Shown: positions 42,489-50,217 of the stretch, piece after piece
Numbering within the stretch: the stretch's first letter is position 1
Layout: the number at the start of each line of letters is the position of its first letter
Source: Mesorhizobium loti R88b
Lineage (GTDB): Bacteria; Pseudomonadota; Alphaproteobacteria; Rhizobiales; Rhizobiaceae
DNA length: 64,000 nt
Direction of reading: 5' to 3'
NCBI RefSeq assembly: GCF_013170845.1
Contig: NZ_CP033367.1
Span: forward strand, 2,915,001 to 2,979,000
The notes under the pieces: model-generated
What the model saw: the letters and a program-made list of their open reading frames with translations, nothing else
Databases searched by the model: none
What the model was told of the DNA's origin: nothing
Translations under genes and position numbers: made by a program

Positions 42489-43025
42489 TCACAACAAAAA
42501 CGTCTGCCGCTCCCGCAACGTCGCCGTGATCGCGGCAATCCCCACCTCGATCTCGCGCTTGCCAGCCAGCATTGCATCCCCCGCGACGCCTTCGAGCATC
42601 GATCGCAGCAGCTCCGCCTGGCCGACCAGCACCGCGTCCTTCTCCGCCAAAGCCGCGAGCGTGCCCGCTTCCTGGCGGTAGCGCTGGGCCATGCGGTCGT
42701 TTTCCGGCACCGGCTGGTGGCGGATCTGGCCCTCCAGCGCGCCGACCTCGCGACCCAGGCGCTCGAGCGTCTGGGCGTTGGCGACGATCGTCGCGTCGGG
42801 GAAGGGGTTGGCCCGCGTCGGCGGCGCAATGTTGTCGCGGCGGTAGCGGGCCTCGGCCTCGTCGATGCCTGCCCGGGCGCGGGAAAGCAGCGAGCAGGCC
42901 ATCTGGCGCACCCGCTGGTCGTCGGCGCGCAGCTGGTTTTCCTGGCGGTAGAAATTGTAGCCGTAGCCGTAGAACAGGTTGATGCCAACCTTGGCGAGCG
43001 GCCCGGCCTCGTAGAAGCGGCTCAT
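42489..43025 (-). CDS. Helical protein encoded with an SPFH protein, unknown function
   Basis: A 178-residue protein I do not recognise. It starts with FYEAGPLAKVGINLFYGYGYNF, which has amphipathic character, and then is largely helical with charged repeats (AEARYRRDN, LERLGREVGALEGQI, MAQRYRQEAGTLAALAEKD), so a coiled coil is likely. Its ATG overlaps the SPFH gene's stop, so the two act together. Its 3' end is duplicated and decayed at 33641-33884, which marks it as an insertion target. Confidence 0.7.
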   Translation of the reverse strand: MSRFYEAGPLAKVGINLFYGYGYNFYRQENQLRADDQRVRQMACSLLSRARAGIDEAEARYRRDNIAPPTRANPFPDATIVANAQTLERLGREVGALEGQIRHQPVPENDRMAQRYRQEAGTLAALAEKDAVLVGQAELLRSMLEGVAGDAMLAGKREIEVGIAAITATLRERQTFLL

Positions 43026-43855
43026 CTTGTGGCGCCCACCTCATCGCCCAGCGGATAGAAGCCTGTCGGCTGGCCGCCAATGTTGAAGGGCAGGCCGGCG
43101 GCGGCGTTGGGCGCCGAGACCAGGCCCTTGTCGGCCATGCGCAACGCCAGGTAATAGCGGACCGCCTCGATGGGGCTCAGGCCAATCGCCTGCAGCGAGA
43201 TCAGTTCGCGCATGCGCTCGTCGCGCGGCGTGATCAGCACCTTGAGGTCGTTCAGCATGATGCCGTAGACCTTGAGGAAATCGGTGAGATGCAGCTTCAC
43301 CGCCTCGCGCACATCGCTGATGCGCTCGTTGATGTTCTCCATCTTGGTGACCTGGATGATCTGGTTGATCGCCTGTTCGATGGCCGGCCCGGCATAGTCG
43401 GCGATTTCCTTGGTGTCGATCACGGCACCCGCGAACGGCATGTGGGTGATGAGGTCCAGCGCCTCTTCCTTGCTGTCGATGTGGATGTAGTAGTCGACGA
43501 CATAGGACATCTCCGCCATCTCGGCCGAGGTGGCGATGCCCTCATTGCGCACGAGCAGCTTGGAGCGATTGATGTAGATGACCTCGTAGACCCAGGGCGA
43601 GGAGCCGCCGAAAAACCCTTGCACGATCGAACCGACCAGCGGCTTGTCCGGCGTCTGCAGCGCGTATTGGCCGGTCTCGTAGACGTTGAGCACCGCGCCG
43701 CGCGATTTCAGGATGCAGAAATGGTTGCTTTCCACCGTCAGCAGCGAGCCCGAGACGATGCTCTCGTCGACGATCTTCATCGCCACCGTCCTGGTGCCGA
43801 GCGCGTCCGTGCCGTCGCGCTGCAGCGACGTGATGACCTGTCTGGTGATTGCCAT
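43022..43855 (-). CDS. SPFH/band 7 domain protein
   Basis: A 277-residue protein. The SPFH fold covers ~20-215: VESNHFCILKSRGAVLNVYETGQYAL, VRNEGIATSAEMAEMSYVVDYYIHID, LKVYGIMLNDLKVLITPRDERM, with a C-terminal helical extension. There is no obvious transmembrane helix, unlike flotillin. SPFH proteins form membrane-associated ring or cage scaffolds. ATG 43855 is set by an excellent GGAGGGGAAG site. It is flanked by a coiled-coil partner and a single-pass membrane protein, both on the same strand. Confidence 0.85.
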   Translation of the reverse strand: MAITRQVITSLQRDGTDALGTRTVAMKIVDESIVSGSLLTVESNHFCILKSRGAVLNVYETGQYALQTPDKPLVGSIVQGFFGGSSPWVYEVIYINRSKLLVRNEGIATSAEMAEMSYVVDYYIHIDSKEEALDLITHMPFAGAVIDTKEIADYAGPAIEQAINQIIQVTKMENINERISDVREAVKLHLTDFLKVYGIMLNDLKVLITPRDERMRELISLQAIGLSPIEAVRYYLALRMADKGLVSAPNAAAGLPFNIGGQPTGFYPLGDEVGATR

Positions 43856-43931
43856 TTTGACTTCCCCTCCTGATGGTGCGGCACGCCCAGCGCGTGCGCT
43901 ATGCTGTCGACTTGCGGCTGAGCAGACTTGC

Positions 43932-44411
43932 TCAGCGATTTGTTTGCCGCGCCTTCGCGGTTCCTGAATGGCTCGGCGAACAGAGGCCCTTGCCGCCGAA
44001 TTGTTGCTGCAGCCGGGCGGTGCGGTCGGTGCGCTGGCGGTAGCCGCCATCGCCATCGAGCAGGTATTTTGCCCGTTGCTTTTCGCGCGGCTGCGATCGC
44101 TTTGCCTGGATTGCCTGCTCGATCGGCTCTATCGCCACGGCGAGCCTGCGGCCGGCTCCGGTCCTGGACTCGTCGATGGCCCGGCTGACGACCTGCTTGA
44201 TCAAATCCCCGCTGTTCTGGCCAAGAAAGTTCGAGACCAGCCCGGCGACATCGGCGGCGATGTCTTCAACCTTGTCGTCATCGGTGAATGAGGCCAGCGG
44301 CGAAGCCGGGCGACCTGTGTCTGATTGGACACGCGTTGCAGGGCGGCGGTTCTTGCCCAGCCGCTGCCAGAGAATGAATGCGAAGATCAGTGCAAAGACA
44401 AAAAACGACAT
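43932..44411 (-). CDS. Single-pass membrane protein, unknown function
   Basis: A 159-residue protein. Residues 2-16 are a transmembrane anchor (SFFVFALIFAFILWQRL), then a polar linker and a helical region, EDIAADVAGLVSNFLGQNSGDLIKQVVSR, followed by a basic C-terminus rich in Arg/Gln. ATG 44411 precedes the anchor directly. It lies 76 bp upstream of the SPFH gene on the same strand and may tether it to the membrane. I do not recognise the family. Confidence 0.6.
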   Translation of the reverse strand: MSFFVFALIFAFILWQRLGKNRRPATRVQSDTGRPASPLASFTDDDKVEDIAADVAGLVSNFLGQNSGDLIKQVVSRAIDESRTGAGRRLAVAIEPIEQAIQAKRSQPREKQRAKYLLDGDGGYRQRTDRTARLQQQFGGKGLCSPSHSGTAKARQTNR

Positions 44412-44747
44412 TCGACCAGCCCCGTTCAATGGTCCGCGTTGATTGCAGGATGCGGTGGAAGCTCTCGTCCTCAGGCACGATTGGCCACCGCTGCTCGGCG
44501 GATCAATGGCGGCCGGAGTATCTGCGGACCCCCCAATTCCCTCCCGGTTAACACGTCAGACACAGTCTTGCCGGACGGGGCTGTCCGGGGCAAAAGCTGC
44601 GTCGTTGATAGGGGATGTCTCAAATGGCAGCCATACACATTATCGAGAGCATCCCAGCCATTGCCGGTCTTTCGGCGGCAGAGCGACATCAAGCAGCAAG
44701 ATGCGTTCTGCCTGGGGCTTGATTGCCACGTGGTTCCCCCAATCCGT

Positions 44748-44905
44748 CGCTGCTTCGCAGCGCCACCTTTCCCCCCTCCGGAGGGAAAGGAAGGGAGCCT
44801 TGCTGGGCGGGCGTTGACGGCAAAAGGCTTGGCGCCTTTTCCTCTACCCCGTCGATCGGGGGAGAGGTGGCTCGGCGAAGCCGAGACGGAGTGGGGGTCG
44901 ACCAG
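44748..44905. repeat. Rhizobial-type palindromic intergenic repeat
   Basis: Within about 160 bp lie several hairpins: CGCTGC-TTC-GCAGCG, CTTTCCC-GGGAAAG around CTCCGGAG, CCCCG-TCGAT-CGGGG, and CTCGGC-GAA-GCCGAG. The order, with AGAGGTGGCTCGGCGAAGCCGAGAC, resembles the mosaic palindromic repeats scattered between genes in Rhizobiales. It occupies the 44412-45008 gap, which has no gene. No further copy was noticed in this window. Confidence 0.75.
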
Positions 44906-45008
44906 CGCCGCATAAGACAATGCATGCGCCAGGGGCGGGAAGGTGACCTTGCTAAAACCCGCGTTGTTGGGCTCAATGGTCGGACACGCTGCGAGGGAGG
45001 GCATGGAG

Positions 45009-45422
45009 ATGAGCGAAGACAGTCCACGGCCGCTGGCGGAGATCGCCAGCTATCACGCCCACATCTACTTCGGCGGGCAAACGCAGCGGCAGCATGCCGA
45101 ATGGCTGCGGCTTCGCATCGGCGAGCGGTTCCGCGTGCGCCTGGGCAATTGGCACGACCGGCAAGTCGGCCCGCATGACCAGCCTATGTACCAGGTCTCC
45201 TTCGCCAACGAGCTTTTCGGCTCGCTCGTTCCGTGGCTGATGCTGAACCACAGGGGCTTGAGCATCCTCATCCACCCGAACACGACCAACCCCAAGCGCG
45301 ACCATCTGGTCGATCCGGTCTGGATCGGCCGGCCGCTTGACGTGCACGGCGACACGCTTCCGGACGATCATGAGGCGGAAGAGGCGCTGGAGGTCAACAC
45401 CGAGCCGACGCTGCCCGCCTAG
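45009..45422 (+). CDS. DOPA 4,5-dioxygenase family protein
   Basis: A 137-residue protein of the small DOPA dioxygenase family. It shows the opening YHAHIYFGG (metal-binding His region), a central [12 protein letters not shown], and a later [16 protein letters not shown] with the last His ligands, then WIGRPLDV. Family members cleave catechol rings of DOPA, but bacterial ones are often of unknown substrate. ATG 45009 is preferred because GGAGG is eight bases upstream. It converges on the AraC gene with a 5-bp gap. Confidence 0.85.
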   Translation: MSEDSPRPLAEIASYHAHIYFGGQTQRQHAEWLRLRIGERFRVRLGNWHDRQVGPHDQPMYQVSFANELFGSLVPWLMLNHRGLSILIHPNTTNPKRDHLVDPVWIGRPLDVHGDTLPDDHEAEEALEVNTEPTLPA

Positions 45423-45427
45423 CGACC

Positions 45428-46381
45428 CTAATGCACCACGGCACGCAACCGCTCGCGCAGTTCCCTTGGTGCCACATCATACCGGCTCTTGAACGCCCTC
45501 GAGAAATGCGCGCTCGAATTGAAGCCGCAGGCGAAGGCGATTTCGGAGATCGAGGCGGAGGCGCGGGCGGGGGAGAGCAATTCTTCCTTGCTGCGCTCCA
45601 GGCGGCGGTCCCAGACGAAGCGTTCGAGCGTTGCGCCTTCGCCTTCGAAGGCGCGGTGGAGATAGCGGCGCGAGCAGCCCATGTGGCGGGCAATGTCCTG
45701 CGCCGACAGGCTGCTGCGGGCAAGGTTGGCGTCGATATAGGCGACGATGCGCTCGCGCAGCGCCTCTAACGGCGAGCGGCGGAATTCGGGCGCCATGGGC
45801 TTGGCCTGGATCAGGCCGTTGACGAGCTGGACCAGGCTGTCGCCGACGCGCCGGCTGCCGGCCTCATCGAGCTTGTGTGCCTCGCCGATCGCCATCTGCA
45901 TCAGGCCGGAGACGATGTGGGTCAGGCTGTCACCGTTGCCGGGCAGGGGCAGGGGTGCGGAGAGGCGGGCGAGCGTGTCGTCGCCAAAGGTCGAGCGCGG
46001 CACCTGCAGGATCAACTGGTCGACATCACTGAGGTTCTGCAGGGAGTAGCTGCGCACGGGATCATAGATAACAGCCGATTGCGGGCCGAGGTCGACGGCC
46101 ACCTGCTGCTGCTCGAAACGGCTGCGGCCTGAAAGCTGCATCAGGATTTTGATCGCGTCGGGGTCGAAGCTGCGCCAGAACAGCCGGTCGTTGAGCACCA
46201 GATGCGAATTGGCCTTGATCTCGGACAGCCGGCAGGCGCCGAGATTGACCGACACGAGTTGCGGGATCGACGGCACCGTGCCGCGCGGGAAGCGCTGCGT
46301 GATCGGGCCGAACAGAAGGCGTGATGTCGACAGGAAAGCTTCGCCGTCGGCGATGCTGACATGGTGGGCGGCGGCGTGCAT
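45428..46381 (-). CDS. AraC family transcriptional regulator
   Basis: A 317-residue regulator. The N-terminal half has the AraC-binding-like sensing domain (VSVNLGACRLSEIKANSHLVL, FLSTSRLLFGPITQRF). The C-terminal AraC DNA-binding domain holds two helix-turn-helices: LSAQDIARHMGCSRRYLHRAF and ASISEIAFACGFNSSAHFSRAFKSRY (residues ~270-300). ATG 46381 follows GGAGGAGG. It is on the same strand as the IclR gene with 70 bp between them. It may respond to an aromatic compound, since the DOPA dioxygenase-like gene is next, but that is inference. Confidence 0.9.
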   Translation of the reverse strand: MHAAAHHVSIADGEAFLSTSRLLFGPITQRFPRGTVPSIPQLVSVNLGACRLSEIKANSHLVLNDRLFWRSFDPDAIKILMQLSGRSRFEQQQVAVDLGPQSAVIYDPVRSYSLQNLSDVDQLILQVPRSTFGDDTLARLSAPLPLPGNGDSLTHIVSGLMQMAIGEAHKLDEAGSRRVGDSLVQLVNGLIQAKPMAPEFRRSPLEALRERIVAYIDANLARSSLSAQDIARHMGCSRRYLHRAFEGEGATLERFVWDRRLERSKEELLSPARASASISEIAFACGFNSSAHFSRAFKSRYDVAPRELRERLRAVVH

Positions 46382-46451
46382 GTGTTTCCTCCTCCAAAGA
46401 AACCTCCCGTCTTGTCGCGGGCTTGCGGCTGACAGGAACTTAACATGATAA

Positions 46452-47228
46452 TTATCTCTGCCGCAACGGCAGAGAAGCATGCCATTGTTCACCGGTGAGG
46501 TGGGCGGAAATCTTCGCACCTGCCTCGCGCGCGGCCTCTCCCTGGCGCTCGGCAATGGCGTCGTCGATGCGCGATAGCGGCGAGGCTATCGCCAGCGTCC
46601 CGACGGGGAAACCGTCCGAGCCGAGGATGGGCGCGGCAACACTGTGCACGCCTTCCTCATAGCCCTGGGCGCTGCGTGAATAGCCACGCGTCGCCGCCAG
46701 CCGCACGGCCGCCATCACCGCGTCGCGGCTGGTCACGGTGTGGGCGGTGAAGGCGGCGAGCGGCTTGCCGAAATACACTTCCACGGTTTCCGGGCGCGAG
46801 AAGGCGAGGAAGGCGATGCCGGACGCGGTGCCGTGCAACGGCAGGATCTGGCCGACATCGACGCTGACGCGATTGGCCCTTGCCGAAAGCTCGACATGCA
46901 CGGTGAGCAGCGCGCCGGCGCTGAACTCGGAGAGATGCACGGTCTCGCCGGTCTCCAGCGCCAGCTCGCGCACGATGGGGGCAGCGACGCGCACGAAGGG
47001 CAGGTGCGCGTCGCGCATGCGCGCCAGCCGTGACAGGCCGGCGCCCAGCCGGTAGCGGCGGCTTAGCGGCTCCTGCTCGATCAACCGGTGTTCGGCCAAC
47101 GCCACCAGCAGGCGCCGCGCCGTGGCCTTGTCGAGACCCGACTTGCGGGCGATGTCGGAGAGGCCGATCTCCGGCTCCTTCGGCGTGAAAAGCTCCAGCA
47201 GCGAAATCGCCTTGCCGACCGTGCTCAT
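46452..47228 (-). CDS. IclR family transcriptional regulator
   Basis: A 258-residue regulator. The N-terminal winged helix-turn-helix is at ~5-65 (VGKAISLLELFTPKEPEIGLSDIARKSGL...), and the C-terminal effector domain includes PIVRELALETGETVHLSE, LPLHGTASGIAFLAF and GYEEGVHSVAAPILG. It is divergent from the amidohydrolase gene, and the intervening 47229-47457 region has a perfect 10-bp inverted repeat (47312-47334). It probably controls the amidohydrolase-CobW-transporter operon in response to a catabolite. Confidence 0.92.
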   Translation of the reverse strand: MSTVGKAISLLELFTPKEPEIGLSDIARKSGLDKATARRLLVALAEHRLIEQEPLSRRYRLGAGLSRLARMRDAHLPFVRVAAPIVRELALETGETVHLSEFSAGALLTVHVELSARANRVSVDVGQILPLHGTASGIAFLAFSRPETVEVYFGKPLAAFTAHTVTSRDAVMAAVRLAATRGYSRSAQGYEEGVHSVAAPILGSDGFPVGTLAIASPLSRIDDAIAERQGEAAREAGAKISAHLTGEQWHASLPLRQR

Positions 47229-47311
47229 TGCAGAATCTCCAAGATACTTAGCGTGTGAATTAACTTGACAGCAGCCTTTGCGGCTTGCAGTCTGGCTATA
47301 ACATACAAAAC

Positions 47312-47334
47312 GTCGGTTCATATGATGAACCGAC
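47312..47334. promoter_or_regulatory. Candidate IclR operator (perfect 10-bp inverted repeat)
   Basis: The arms GTCGGTTCAT (47312-47321) and ATGAACCGAC (47325-47334) are perfect reverse complements with a 3-bp spacer. The site lies between the divergent IclR and amidohydrolase genes, at a position expected for the operator that controls one or both. It is the longest perfect inverted repeat I noticed among the regulatory gaps. Confidence 0.75.
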
Positions 47335-47457
47335 ATGGGAACGTAAAAACAAGGGGCAAACGCGGTTTCGCGGCAACGCCAAGTGCGGCGCCATACGCAA
47401 TGCCAAGAGTGCCCCGTCTGGAGCGCAACTGGCGGCGGAGTGAGGAGAGGGAGAAAA

Positions 47458-49122
47458 ATGCCCGATAGAAGTGCCGACCTGGTTCTGACCAATGGCCGCA
47501 TCTACACGCTGGATCGCAAGCGGCCATGGGCCTCGTCGGTGGCCGTCAAGAGAGGGCGCATCGTGGCGGTGGGCGAGGCTGATGCGGTCGCCGGCCTGAG
47601 CGGACCGCAGACGCGCACCGTCGATCTCGGTGGCGCCATGCTGATGCCGGGCATTGTCGATGTGCACGCGCATCTGATGATGGGCGGGCAGGCGGAACTG
47701 TTCGAGCTGCGCTTTGCGCCGACCTCGAGCTTCGAAACGCTGATAGCGCGCGTCGCCGAGGCGGCGGCCAAGGCGCCGGAGGGATCCTGGATCATCGGCG
47801 GCCAGTGGGGCAGCGACCTGTTGCCCAAGCTCAACTCGCTGGAGGCGCTGGCCGCACTCGACAGAGCCAGCCAGGGTCGGCCGGTGATGCTGCGCGACGA
47901 CACCTATCACAACAGGTGGATCAACTCTGAAGCACTGCGCCTGGCCGGCGTTTCGTCAGGCACGCCGGATCCGGAAAAGGGCTCGATCGGCCGTGACCCG
48001 GCCTCGGGCGCACCGACCGGCATGATGATCGAATCCGCCGCCGGCATCGTCGAAAGCACCATCGCCAGATCGGGCCACTACACCGAAGAGATGGATCGCG
48101 CGGCGATGGCGCAGTCGATCGCTACGCTCAATTCCTACGGCGTCACCGCTTTCCTCGACGCCGCCGCCATGCAGCCGATCCTGGCGGCGCTGAAAGGCCT
48201 CGATGATCGCGGCGAACTGACCGCCTGGTCGGTGTCGGCGATGCCGGCGGTCGAGCCGTCCTTCATGTTCGGCATCGCCGGCGACGAACTGATCGCGCTG
48301 CGCGAGAATTATCGCGGCGTTCATGCGAAGCCCGACTTCGTCAAGGTGTTCCTCGACGGCGTGCCGGGCGCGCGCACCGCCGCCTTCCACGAGCCTTATA
48401 CCAGCGATCCGATCCTCGGCTGCTGCTTTCGCGGCTCGACCATCGTCACCGTCCCGGACCTGATCCGCTGGGTCGGCAAATGCGAGAAGCTCGGGCTCGG
48501 CGTGAAAATCCATTGCGCCGGTGATGCCGCCGTCAGCCAGGCGCTCGACGCCATCGATGTCGTGCGCTCCTTCAACGGGCCAACCAAACTCATCCACCAC
48601 ATCGCCCATGCCAGCTACATCGCGCCCGACGATATCGCCCGCTTCGCCGAACTCGGCGTCGCCGCCGACCTGTCGCCGTTCCTGTGGTATCCGACCAGCT
48701 TCCTCGAAGGCCACAAGCAGACGATGGGCGAGGCCCGTGCGCTGCGCTTCTGGCCCAACAAGGATTTGCTGGAGGCCGGCGCACTGCTGGCCGGTGGTTC
48801 CGACTGGCCCGTCATGCCCAATCCCGATCCTTGGGACGGCATCGAAGGGCTGGTGACGCGCCGCAACCCGAGCGGCGAATTCAAGGGTGCGGCGCTGTGG
48901 CCGGAGCAGGCGCTCGATGTCGCCACCGCGCTCGAAATCTTCACCATCAACTCGGCCCGCGCCATCGGGCTCGCCGACACGGTTGGTTCGATCGAGATCG
49001 GCAAGTCAGCCGACTTCATCAAGCTCGACCGCAACGTGCTCGACATACCGTCCGACGAGATCGCCGACACCAAGGTGCTGACCACCTGGTTCGAGGGGAG
49101 GGTCGTCTATGAGCGGAACTGA
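47458..49122 (+). CDS. Amidohydrolase family 3 protein (YtcJ-like)
   Basis: A 554-residue metal-dependent hydrolase. The beta-sandwich start ADLVLTNGRIYTLDRKRPWA is followed by the metal site MPGIVDVHAHLMMGG (His-x-His). Later features are KIHCAGDAAVSQAL (third His), LIHHIAHASYI (fourth His) and AGGSDWPVMPNPDP (catalytic Asp), all as in N-substituted formamide deformylase-like enzymes. ATG 47458 follows GGAGAGGG. The stop overlaps the CobW-type gene by 14 bp. With the importer downstream, it likely hydrolyses an imported amide or lactam-like compound. Confidence 0.9.
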   Translation: MPDRSADLVLTNGRIYTLDRKRPWASSVAVKRGRIVAVGEADAVAGLSGPQTRTVDLGGAMLMPGIVDVHAHLMMGGQAELFELRFAPTSSFETLIARVAEAAAKAPEGSWIIGGQWGSDLLPKLNSLEALAALDRASQGRPVMLRDDTYHNRWINSEALRLAGVSSGTPDPEKGSIGRDPASGAPTGMMIESAAGIVESTIARSGHYTEEMDRAAMAQSIATLNSYGVTAFLDAAAMQPILAALKGLDDRGELTAWSVSAMPAVEPSFMFGIAGDELIALRENYRGVHAKPDFVKVFLDGVPGARTAAFHEPYTSDPILGCCFRGSTIVTVPDLIRWVGKCEKLGLGVKIHCAGDAAVSQALDAIDVVRSFNGPTKLIHHIAHASYIAPDDIARFAELGVAADLSPFLWYPTSFLEGHKQTMGEARALRFWPNKDLLEAGALLAGGSDWPVMPNPDPWDGIEGLVTRRNPSGEFKGAALWPEQALDVATALEIFTINSARAIGLADTVGSIEIGKSADFIKLDRNVLDIPSDEIADTKVLTTWFEGRVVYERN

Positions 49123-50179
49123 CCGCCCCATCCCGGTGACGGTGCTGACCGGTTTCTTGGGCTCGGGCAAGACGACAGTGCTTAACCGCCTGCTGCGGCG
49201 GCCGTCGCTTGCCGGGGCCGCCGTCATCATCAACGAGTTCGGCGCTATCGGCCTCGACCATCTGCTGATCGAGGCGAGCGAGGAACAGTTCACGCTGCTC
49301 GGCAATGGCTGCATCTGCTGCACGGTGCGCGGCGACCTGGTGGCGACGCTGAAGGCGCTCGACGGGCGCAGCTGTGCCGGCGAAGTGCCTGAGCTGACCC
49401 ATGTCATCATCGAAACGACGGGGCTCGCCGATCCAGCACCAATCCTGCACACGCTGATGGCCGAGCCGGAATTCGCGGGCCGCTATGTCATCGCCGGCGT
49501 TGTCGCCACGGTCGATGCGGTCAACGGCGGATCAACGCTCGACCGTCATGCCGAAGCGACCAAGCAGGTGGCGGTTGCCGACCAGCTGCTGGTGACCAAG
49601 ACCGATCTGGTTTCAGCGGAAGCGTTGGGCGTATTGCGACGGCGGTTGGAGGCGTTTGCGCCGGCGGCGCGGCAGAGCCTGGCGCACAATGGCGAGGCCG
49701 ATTTCGACATACTTGATAACCAGCATCTTGGCGCCGCTGGTGACCTTGACCGCATTTCTGCCTTGCTGGAGATGGCCCAGCCCGATTGTGGCCCCGACTG
49801 CGCGCACGATCATGCGCATCACCATGGCCACGCGCATCACGGCATCCAGTCCTACAGCTTCGTCATCGACGAGCCTGTCGAGTGGGCAGCCTTCGCGCGC
49901 TGGCTCGACTACGTCGCGGCGCTAAGGGGCGAGGATCTCTTACGCTTCAAGGGCCTCGTGCACGTCACCGAGCAGCCGGAGCGGCCGCTGGTGCTGCACG
50001 GCGTGCAGCATGTCTTCCATCCGCCGGTGCGGCTCGATGCCTGGCCGTCGGCCGACCGGCGCACGCGGCTGGTATTTATCGTGCGCGACATCCCACGCGA
50101 AACCATCGCACGCACGCTGACCAAATTCGCCGCCATCGATGCCGCCAGCATCAGGGCGCCGGATCGCACTGCTGCTTGA
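49109..50179 (+). CDS. CobW/COG0523 family GTPase, metallochaperone candidate
   Basis: A 356-residue G3E-family GTPase. Walker A LTGFLGSGKTT at ~13-23, metal-binding GNGCICC (CxCC motif, residues ~67-73), IIETTGLADP (Walker B/switch II) and TKTD (base recognition) are all present. A His-rich loop HDHAHHHGHAHHG (near 230-242) and a C-terminal CobW_C domain follow. Family members insert Zn2+ or Co2+ into enzymes. Its gene overlaps the amidohydrolase gene by 14 bp, so the neighbouring metal hydrolase is the likely client. Confidence 0.9.
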   Translation: MSGTDRPIPVTVLTGFLGSGKTTVLNRLLRRPSLAGAAVIINEFGAIGLDHLLIEASEEQFTLLGNGCICCTVRGDLVATLKALDGRSCAGEVPELTHVIIETTGLADPAPILHTLMAEPEFAGRYVIAGVVATVDAVNGGSTLDRHAEATKQVAVADQLLVTKTDLVSAEALGVLRRRLEAFAPAARQSLAHNGEADFDILDNQHLGAAGDLDRISALLEMAQPDCGPDCAHDHAHHHGHAHHGIQSYSFVIDEPVEWAAFARWLDYVAALRGEDLLRFKGLVHVTEQPERPLVLHGVQHVFHPPVRLDAWPSADRRTRLVFIVRDIPRETIARTLTKFAAIDAASIRAPDRTAA

Positions 50180-50217
50180 TCAGAAAATGAATCAGAAAAA
50201 ACAGGGGAGTGACTGAC

